A stretch of DNA of 64,000 nt from Arthrobacter sp. Y-9. GTDB lineage: Bacteria; Actinomycetota; Actinomycetes; Actinomycetales; Micrococcaceae. Positions within the stretch are counted from its first letter, which is position 1, and each line of letters begins with the position of its first letter. Position numbers and translations under genes: made by a program. The notes below the pieces were generated by a model that worked only from the letters and a program-made list of their open reading frames with translations, was not told where the DNA came from and searched no databases. Location of the stretch: contig NZ_CP121463.1 of assembly GCF_029690065.1 (NCBI RefSeq), positions 3,348,001 through 3,412,000 of the forward strand, read 5' to 3'. Shown here in pieces: positions 57,896 through 64,000 of the stretch.

Positions 57896-59553
57896 CGTGC
57901 ACCTCCTGAGGTTTCAGCGGCCTGGGTTTCATCGGCCGGGGTGCCGGCGGCCGGGTCGCCCGTCGCCGGGGATTCGGCGGACGACGGCGGCGCCTCCAGG
58001 GGCGGCACCGCCACGTCCGGGCCGAGCACCGCGTGGATGTAGGAACTGCGGTCCAGCATCTGGGCGGCGGACCGGTCCGCGAGTCCGAAGAGCGGACCGG
58101 CGAACACCGTCAGGGCCACGCCCAGGACGACGAGCGCCGCCGTCGGGGCGACCATTCCGCGCGGCATGAGACGCCGTGCCGCCGCGCCCGTGATGAGGAG
58201 TTCGGGCTCCGGGTCCTCGGCGTCGTCGGTCGTGCGCCAGAAGGCGCGGTTCCACACTCGGGCGATCGCCAGCAGCGTCAGCAGCGAGGCGAACACACCG
58301 CCCACCACGAGGATCACGGCGAGCACGGTCCCCTGCGCGATGCCGGCCTGGAGCAGGCCCAGCTTGCCCAGGAAGCCGGAGAACGGCGGGATGCCGGCCA
58401 GGTTCATCGCCGGGATGAAGAAGAGCACGGCCAGGAGCGGGGACAGCCTGCCCAGACCGCCGAGACGGTCGAGGGACGAGCTGCCCGCCCGGAGTTCCAC
58501 CAGGCCCGCCACCAGGAAGAGCGAGGTCTGGATGGTGATGTGGTGCGCCACGTAGAAGACGGCGGCGCCCAGCCCGGCGGTGGAGCTCAGGGCCAGCCCG
58601 AACACCATGTACCCGATGTGGGAGACGAGGGTGAAGGACAGGAGACGTTTGATGTCGTTCTGCGCGACCGCGCCCAGGATGCCCACCACCATGGTCAGCA
58701 GCGCGACCACCATGAGGGGCTGGTTGAGGGTGTCGCCCGGGAACAGGAGCGTCTCGGTCCTGACCATCGCGTAGACGCCGACCTTCGTGAGCAGACCCGC
58801 GAACACCGCGGTGACCGGCGCCGGAGCCGTCGGATACGAGTCGGGAAGCCAGAAGGACAGCGGGAACACGGCTGCCTTGATGCCGAACGCCACGAGCAGC
58901 ATGACGTGCAGCAGGGTCTGTATGCCGGGGTCGAGCTGCGCGAGCTTCACGGCCAGATCCGCCATGTTCACGGTGCCGGTGGCCGCGTAGATCATCCCGA
59001 TCGCGATCAGGAAGAGCAGCGAGGACACCACGGACACCACCACATAGGTGACGCCGGCTCGGATGCGCGCCTCGGTCCCGCCGAGGGTCATGAGCACGTA
59101 ACTCGCGGTGAGCAGGATTTCGAAGCCCACGTAGAGGTTGAAGAGATCGCCCGAGAGGAACGCGTTGGACACGCCCGCGATCAGGATCAAGTAGCTCGGG
59201 TGGAAGATCGACACCGGGCCGTCGTAGCCGGATTCACTGGCGCCCTGGGCCGAGGCGTACAGGAGCACGCAGAGACTCACGGCCGAGGAGACCACGAGCA
59301 TCAGCGACGAGAACGCGTCCACCACCATGACGATGCCGAACGGCGGGAACCAGTGGCCCAGCCGGACGGCCGTGGTGCCACCGTCCCAGCTGGAGGCCAG
59401 GAGGAAGCACTCGAGGAGCAGCGTCAGGGAGAGGACCGAGACGCTGACGGTGCGCTGAGCCCGGGGATGCCGGACGAGCGTGAACGCCACGGCCGCGCCC
59501 AGGATCGGCAGCAGGACGGCCAAGGGGGCCAGGTACGCGAGATTGACGCTCAT
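57892..59553 (-). CDS. mnhD: Mrp-type Na+/H+ antiporter subunit D
   Basis: 553 residues and about 14 membrane segments; related to NuoN/NuoM of complex I. Proton-path motifs include FNLYVGFEILLTASYVLM (Glu) and AVFPLSFWLPDSYPTAPAPVTAVFAGLLTKVGVYAM (Lys). The C-terminus has an extra ~60-residue Ala/Pro/Glu-rich tail beyond the last helix. It forms one of the two large transport subunits. The start overlaps the end of subunit C by four bases. Confidence 0.93.
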   Translation of the reverse strand: MSVNLAYLAPLAVLLPILGAAVAFTLVRHPRAQRTVSVSVLSLTLLLECFLLASSWDGGTTAVRLGHWFPPFGIVMVVDAFSSLMLVVSSAVSLCVLLYASAQGASESGYDGPVSIFHPSYLILIAGVSNAFLSGDLFNLYVGFEILLTASYVLMTLGGTEARIRAGVTYVVVSVVSSLLFLIAIGMIYAATGTVNMADLAVKLAQLDPGIQTLLHVMLLVAFGIKAAVFPLSFWLPDSYPTAPAPVTAVFAGLLTKVGVYAMVRTETLLFPGDTLNQPLMVVALLTMVVGILGAVAQNDIKRLLSFTLVSHIGYMVFGLALSSTAGLGAAVFYVAHHITIQTSLFLVAGLVELRAGSSSLDRLGGLGRLSPLLAVLFFIPAMNLAGIPPFSGFLGKLGLLQAGIAQGTVLAVILVVGGVFASLLTLLAIARVWNRAFWRTTDDAEDPEPELLITGAAARRLMPRGMVAPTAALVVLGVALTVFAGPLFGLADRSAAQMLDRSSYIHAVLGPDVAVPPLEAPPSSAESPATGDPAAGTPADETQAAETSGGAR

Positions 59554-60287
59554 GCCCGTCCTCCTTCCTCGGGGTGCTGTCCATGGTCGGCTTCAGGGTC
59601 GGCGCGGTGGTTCCAGCCTTCCTGGGGCTCGACGCCGGGCTGCGGGCCGGCGCCGTCGGCTGCCGGACCGCGCGTCCCGCCATCGGCGGAGCGGGTCTCA
59701 GTGTCCACGCCGTCCGCCAGGGCGGCCCCCGCGCTGGACGCCGCGGAACGGGTGCCCTCGGCGTTCTCGCCGCCCTCCCCCGCCGAGCCGTCAGTGGGAG
59801 CGGCGCCGTGGGCATGGGTGGCCGCGCCCACGGCGGCGAGGACCGCGCCGTGCTGGGCGTCGTCGTCGGCCGTGAGCGGGAACTCGGTGGTCTCGTCCGG
59901 GATGACGGCGTCGTCCTCGGCGTCGAAGCTGGGCGTGTTGGCCACTCTCTGGTCTTCCGTGTCGTCCGCGATGACGTCCTGGCGGCCCAGGACCCAGGTG
60001 CGGTAGATGATGCCGAGCATGAACGCCGTGACCGCGAAGCTGATGACGATCGAGGTCAGGATGAGGGCCTGCGGGAGGGGGTCGTTGTAGTCGTGCGGGT
60101 CGGTGCCCTTGACGAAGAGCGGCGCCAGGCCCGCGTACCCGCCGGTCACGAGGATCAGCAGGTTGGTGGCATTGGCCAGGAGCATGAGGCCCAGCGTGAC
60201 GCGGGTGAGACTGCGCTCCAGCAGGAGGTAGATGCCGCACGCGTACAGGATCCCCATGATCACCAGGAGGGTCATATTGGCGCTCAT
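59550..60287 (-). CDS. mnhC: Mrp-type Na+/H+ antiporter subunit C with long acidic tail
   Basis: 245 residues; the usual MnhC (NuoK-like) part is only the first ~115: three membrane segments with LLVIMGILYACGIYLLLERSLTRVTLGLMLLANATNLLIL and DPLPQALILTSIVISFAVTAFMLGIIYR. The remaining ~130 residues are acidic, rich in Asp, Glu, Ala, Gly and Thr, and look unstructured. That tail is unusual in length and could contact other subunits or be dispensable. Coupled to A and D by four-base overlaps. Confidence 0.92.
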   Translation of the reverse strand: MSANMTLLVIMGILYACGIYLLLERSLTRVTLGLMLLANATNLLILVTGGYAGLAPLFVKGTDPHDYNDPLPQALILTSIVISFAVTAFMLGIIYRTWVLGRQDVIADDTEDQRVANTPSFDAEDDAVIPDETTEFPLTADDDAQHGAVLAAVGAATHAHGAAPTDGSAGEGGENAEGTRSAASSAGAALADGVDTETRSADGGTRGPAADGAGPQPGVEPQEGWNHRADPEADHGQHPEEGGRA

Positions 60288-63200
60288 CGTGCCGCCACCT
60301 CGCTTTCCTCCTCGAGTTCGACATCGATCTGGGCGCCGAAGCCCCTCAGCACGTCCAGCACCAGGCCGATCACCACGAGATACACCCCGATGTCGAAGAA
60401 GGTGCTCGTCACGAATTTCACGTCACCCACCACGGGCAGGCTGAAGTGGACGATGGCGCTCTGGAACACGTTCCCGCCCAGCAGGAGCGGGGCGAGCCCG
60501 GACACGGCGGCCAGCGCGAGGCCGATGCCGAGCACGAGTCCCGGGCTCATCCGGAGCGCTTCCGCGAGTTCGAAGCGGCCGCCCGCCAGGTAGCGGATGG
60601 TCAGCGCCATGCCGGCCATCAGGCCGCCGGCGAACCCGCCGCCCGGGAGGTTGTGGCCCGCGAACAGCAGGTAGACGGACAGCACCACCATGGTGTGGAA
60701 GATGAGCCGGGTGACCACCTCGAAGAGGATGGACCGGCGCTCCGGCGCCAGGGTCCGGCCGGCCACGATCCACGGGTTCCGCAGTGCCACGCCGGTCTTG
60801 GCGCGGGGCGGCGCACCGAACTTCCGGGCCGTGGCCAGCGCCGCGGCCTCTGCGGAGCCTTCCGCCTGGACGCGCACCCGTCCGACACTGCCGGTCTCCA
60901 CCCCGGCGCTGCGGCCGAGGCTGTTGCCGATGTTCCGGACGAAGATCAGGCTGGCGACGCCGGTGGCGGCCAGCGCCAGCACCGAGATCTCACCGAAGGT
61001 GTCCCAGGCGCGCAGGTCCACGAGCGTCACATTGACCACGTTGAGCCCGCCGCCCTGTTCGTAGGCGAGCTTCGGGAAGTCGAGGGAGATGGGCGTCGCC
61101 ACCCGGGAATCCGTGGCGAAGAGCGCGAACACCACCATGGCGGCGCCGAAGGCCAGGCCCAGGATCACGCGGATCACCCGGAAATGCCCGCCCGTGCGGT
61201 CCCGGAGTTCCGGGGGAAGCCGGCGCATGGCCAAGACGAACGCCACCAGCGCCACCGTCTCCACGAGCATCTGCGTCAGCGCGAGGTCCGGGGCGCCCTG
61301 GAGCGCGAAGATCAGCGCCATCCCGTAGCCCGTCACGGACACGAACAGCACGGCCATGAAGCGCTTGTCGGCGCGGACCGCGCCGAAGGCGCCGATCACG
61401 ATCGCCAGGCCGATGAGCCACTGGAACGGCGAGCCGGGGTCGATCCAGTACAGATTGGACGGCACCGCCTGGCCGTGCCAGAGCAGCGTGACGGACGGCA
61501 TGATCACCGCGACGGCGAGGATCACCACGAGGTAGAAGAACAGGGAACCGCGCTGCGTGCGGCCCGTGACCCAGACGGCGGTGTCATCGAGCCCGCCGAT
61601 GACGTGCTGGTACACCCGGTCCGCTTCGGGGACCTTCGGCATCGCCGCCTGAAAGCGGGTGACCCGCTCCCGCGCGACCACCAGCAGGGTGCCGACCAGG
61701 AAGGTCACAGCGGTCAGTCCGAGCGCGGCCGTGAAGCCGTGCCACAGTTCGAGGTGGCCGGCGGAGGCGGCCTCCTCGATGTGCTCCTCGGTCTCCTGGA
61801 AGAGCGCCGCGTACGGCTGGACCCAGGAATCCACCGGCACCGGCCACAGGCCATAGACCAGGCTGAGCGCGGCCAGGATGGCGGGCGACGCGAGGAAGGA
61901 GAAGCGGATCGGCTTGAACGGGGTGGGTGGCACGCCCGGCTTCGTCGAGAAAGCACCCCATATGAACCGAGCGGAATATGCGAACGTGAGTATAGATCCC
62001 ACCACGATGCCGATCAGCACCACCGGCCCCCAGGGCCCCGGCGCCGTCGACGTCTCGCCCGTGGCCCAGTCGACGAACGCCGTGAACACGCTCTCCTTGG
62101 CCACGAATCCGGCGAGCGGCGGGATGCCGGCCATGGAGGCCGCGGCCAGGACGGCCACGACGCCGAGCGCCCGGGAGGAGCGGAACACCCCGGAGAGCTT
62201 GCGGACGTCACGCGTGCCCGTCTGGTGGTCGATGATGCCCACCACCAGGAACAGCGCGGCCTTGAACAGGCCATGCGCGAGAAGCAGGGCGAGTCCCGCA
62301 AGGGCCGCCTCGGGCGTCCCCAGGCCCACCACCATCGTGAGGAACCCGAGCTGCGACACCGTGCCGTACGCCAGGATGAGCTTGATGTCCGTCTGGCGGA
62401 GGGCCCGGTACCCGCCCACCAGCATGGTGATCAGACCCAGGCTGAGGACGACGGGAAGCCACGTCTCGGCCTGCGCGAAACCGGGCGCCAGACGCGCCAC
62501 GAGGTAGATGCCCGCCTTCACCATGGCGGCCGCGTGAAGGTACGCGCTCACCGGGGTCGGCGCGGCCATCGCGCCGGGCAGCCAGAAGTGGAACGGGAAG
62601 AGCGCGCTCTTGGTGATCGCGCCGACCAGCACCAGCACGACGGCGACGCCCAGCGCGGCGGCCGCGGCGCCGTCGCGGTTCGCGCCCGTCAGCAGGGCCG
62701 GGGCGCGCTCCAGAAGGGTCGAGACGCGGCTGGTCCCGGTGATCTGGGCCATCATCAGGAGGCCGATCAGCATGGTCAGGCCGCCGGCCGTGGTGACGAT
62801 CAGGGCCGTGAGGGCGGAGCGCCGGGCGGACAGGCGGGCCCGGGCGTACCCGATCAGGAGGTAGGACAGGATCGTGGTCAGTTCCCAGAACACGAACATG
62901 AGGATGAGGTCGTCCGAGGTGACCAGTCCGAACATGGCGCCCGCGAAGGCCAGGAGCTGGGCGCCGAAACTGCCCAGATCGGCGTCGTCCGCTTTGAAGT
63001 ACCGGGCACAGTACGCGAGCACGAGCGATCCCACACCGAGGACCAGGAGGCACATCACCCAGGACAGCGGGTCCATGCGGAAGGTCAGGTCCAGCTGGAG
63101 CTGAGGGATCCAGTCGAAGTGCTCCACGAGGCCTGCGCCGTAGGCGGCGGGGTACTGGAAGAGCAGCCAGACGAAGGCGGCGGCAGGGGCCGCGGCCAGG

Positions 63201-63334
63201 AGGTAGAAGGCGTTCCGCCCCAGGCGCTTGAAGATCAGCGGAGCCACCGCAGCAAGCGCGAAAAGGGAACAGAGGACTAGGGTCACGTGGTCATCACCAC
63301 TTCCGGTGTTGCTGGCCGCGGGCAGTCCTGTCAT
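60284..63334 (-). CDS. mnhA: Mrp-type Na+/H+ antiporter subunit A, fused A/B form
   Basis: About 1016 residues. N-terminal part related to NuoL: MFVFWELTTILSYLLIGY (Glu), TKSALFPFHFWLPGAMAAPTPVSAYLHAAAMVKAGIYLV (Lys, His). After ~residue 780 come the MnhB-type elements (ILFEVVTRLIFHTMVVLSVYLLFAGHNLPGGGFAGGLMAG...), so A and B are one polypeptide, as is common in actinobacteria. It exports Na+ (or other cations) in exchange for protons and helps in alkaline and salt stress. Start: ATG 63334 with AAGGAA upstream; ATG 63367 and a later GTG are alternatives. First gene of the six-gene operon. Confidence 0.92.
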   Translation of the reverse strand: MTGLPAASNTGSGDDHVTLVLCSLFALAAVAPLIFKRLGRNAFYLLAAAPAAAFVWLLFQYPAAYGAGLVEHFDWIPQLQLDLTFRMDPLSWVMCLLVLGVGSLVLAYCARYFKADDADLGSFGAQLLAFAGAMFGLVTSDDLILMFVFWELTTILSYLLIGYARARLSARRSALTALIVTTAGGLTMLIGLLMMAQITGTSRVSTLLERAPALLTGANRDGAAAAALGVAVVLVLVGAITKSALFPFHFWLPGAMAAPTPVSAYLHAAAMVKAGIYLVARLAPGFAQAETWLPVVLSLGLITMLVGGYRALRQTDIKLILAYGTVSQLGFLTMVVGLGTPEAALAGLALLLAHGLFKAALFLVVGIIDHQTGTRDVRKLSGVFRSSRALGVVAVLAAASMAGIPPLAGFVAKESVFTAFVDWATGETSTAPGPWGPVVLIGIVVGSILTFAYSARFIWGAFSTKPGVPPTPFKPIRFSFLASPAILAALSLVYGLWPVPVDSWVQPYAALFQETEEHIEEAASAGHLELWHGFTAALGLTAVTFLVGTLLVVARERVTRFQAAMPKVPEADRVYQHVIGGLDDTAVWVTGRTQRGSLFFYLVVILAVAVIMPSVTLLWHGQAVPSNLYWIDPGSPFQWLIGLAIVIGAFGAVRADKRFMAVLFVSVTGYGMALIFALQGAPDLALTQMLVETVALVAFVLAMRRLPPELRDRTGGHFRVIRVILGLAFGAAMVVFALFATDSRVATPISLDFPKLAYEQGGGLNVVNVTLVDLRAWDTFGEISVLALAATGVASLIFVRNIGNSLGRSAGVETGSVGRVRVQAEGSAEAAALATARKFGAPPRAKTGVALRNPWIVAGRTLAPERRSILFEVVTRLIFHTMVVLSVYLLFAGHNLPGGGFAGGLMAGMALTIRYLAGGRFELAEALRMSPGLVLGIGLALAAVSGLAPLLLGGNVFQSAIVHFSLPVVGDVKFVTSTFFDIGVYLVVIGLVLDVLRGFGAQIDVELEEESEVAAR

Positions 63335-63399
63335 CCGGAGCGGTTCCTTAAACAGGTGTCTTCTCATTTTAGCAACTGGCGCCCGTTACTATTCGTGCT
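63335..63399. promoter_or_regulatory. Divergent promoter region of the mnh operon and UMF1 transporter gene
   Basis: Short A/T-enriched space. On the plus strand TACTAT (63387-63392) lies seven bases before the ATG of the transporter gene, which fits a leaderless start. No palindrome is evident. Confidence 0.35.
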
Positions 63400-64000
63400 A
63401 TGAGCCCCGAAGCGACTTACAACGCCGGTAGCGAACACGTGTCGCAGGAGACCGGACGGCGGCGGGGCATGGTCCTGGCCTGGGCCTCGTGGGACTGGGG
63501 TTCGGCCTCATTCAACGCGGTCATGACAACGTTCGTTTTCACCGTGTACCTGACATCCAAAGCATTCGGCGGTGAGGACCACGCGTCCGGCGTGCTGGGA
63601 CTCGGCTTCGGACTCGCGGGCTTCGCGATCGCCCTGCTCGCCCCCGTGACGGGACAGCGCGCGGACGCGGGCGGCCGGCGGAAGCTGTGGCTCGGCATCT
63701 ACAGCGCCGTGGTGGTCATCCTCATGGCTCTGTGCTTCTTCGTGCGGCCCGAACCCGAGTACCTCCTGCTCGGCGTGATCCTCATCAGCGTGGGGCACGT
63801 GTTCTTCGAACTGGCGGGGGTCAACTACAACGCCATGCTGACGCAGATCTCCACCCCGGCGACCATCGGGCGGGTCTCGGGCTTCGGCTGGGCCGCCGGA
63901 TACCTCGGCGGGATCGTGGCGCTGCTGCTGGTGCTCCAGCTGTTCGTCCAGCCCGCGTTCCACTGGTTCGGCGCCTCGACCGACGACGCCCTCAACATCC
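63400..64000 (+). CDS. UMF1-family MFS transporter, N-terminal part (cut by window edge)
   Basis: The first 200 residues of a membrane protein that runs off the right edge. The beginning MVLAWASWDWGSASFNAVMTTFVFTVYLTSKAFGG and AGFAIALLAPVTGQRADAGGRRKLWLGIY are typical of the UMF1/Atg22-like branch of the major facilitator superfamily. At least five membrane segments are in view. The ATG at 63400 has no SD, and a -10-like TACTAT directly upstream suggests leaderless translation. Substrate unknown. Confidence 0.87.
   Translation, partial: MSPEATYNAGSEHVSQETGRRRGMVLAWASWDWGSASFNAVMTTFVFTVYLTSKAFGGEDHASGVLGLGFGLAGFAIALLAPVTGQRADAGGRRKLWLGIYSAVVVILMALCFFVRPEPEYLLLGVILISVGHVFFELAGVNYNAMLTQISTPATIGRVSGFGWAAGYLGGIVALLLVLQLFVQPAFHWFGASTDDALNI

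Noticed and set aside
60446-63280. A 944-codon plus-strand frame opposite mnhA
   Set aside because: Composition is Glu/Arg/Gly/His-rich noise, while the minus strand encodes a clear MrpA/B protein.

Overview
The window is high-GC DNA with long antisense open frames, SD-led ATG/GTG/TTG starts, many 4-base ATGA overlaps between genes and GC-rich hairpin terminators. Its gene content (CsbD, DUF4235, fused EcfA, an HTH-MurA fusion, an Mrp antiporter with fused A/B subunits, DeoR-controlled polyol genes) fits a Gram-positive actinobacterium of the Micrococcaceae, most like Arthrobacter and relatives. The genus is inference; no rRNA or tRNA gene is present to confirm it.

Bases 1-12,100 are an accessory anti-phage or restriction-type island. 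Five minus-strand genes are coupled by overlaps of 4-8 bases or a 3-base gap: a DUF1156 DNA methylase, a DUF499 ATPase with a HEPN-like N-terminus, a MutL/MORC-type GHKL ATPase, a DUF4420 PD-(D/E)XK nuclease and a Z1-domain ATPase cut by the left edge. A C5-cytosine methyltransferase diverges from them and is followed by a lower-GC, membrane-anchored gene of unknown function. The island combines two modules usually discussed separately: MORC/Z1/DUF4420 and DUF499/DUF1156.

Bases 12,100-18,900 look chromosomal: a CHY zinc-finger protein, an ABM-type monooxygenase, a secreted M23 peptidase with Ig-like repeats, an MHS-family transporter, a Pro/Gly-rich DUF4190-type membrane protein and a DeoR repressor. 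Bases 19,000-33,000 form a sugar or polyol catabolic region. It holds a DeoR-led operon (binding protein, two permeases, zinc alcohol dehydrogenase, 2-hydroxyacid dehydrogenase, FGGY kinase), a second DeoR gene, a divergent PfkB kinase / class II aldolase pair, and a mannitol-type dehydrogenase / xylulokinase operon. The transporter has no ATPase gene nearby.

Bases 33,000-45,200 hold housekeeping and stress genes (GrpB, GNAT, a P-loop kinase, CsbD, a DJ-1/PfpI protein, TetR/SDR pair, HrpB helicase, DUF308 protein), an XRE-HTH/MurA-like fusion, and a DUF559-type gene broken in a run of six C. A roughly 72-bp palindromic element occurs three times between 37,065 and 45,194. Bases 45,200-48,500 are a thiamine-type ECF transporter operon behind a TPP riboswitch. 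Next come a repeat-rich spacer, a DsbA-like lipoprotein, a TetR/MMPL pair, a DUF4235 protein and an amidohydrolase divergent from a TetR gene. The right end is an mrp (mnh) cation/proton antiporter operon with all subunits in minus-strand order A(B)-C-D-E-F-G, and the start of a UMF1-family transporter.
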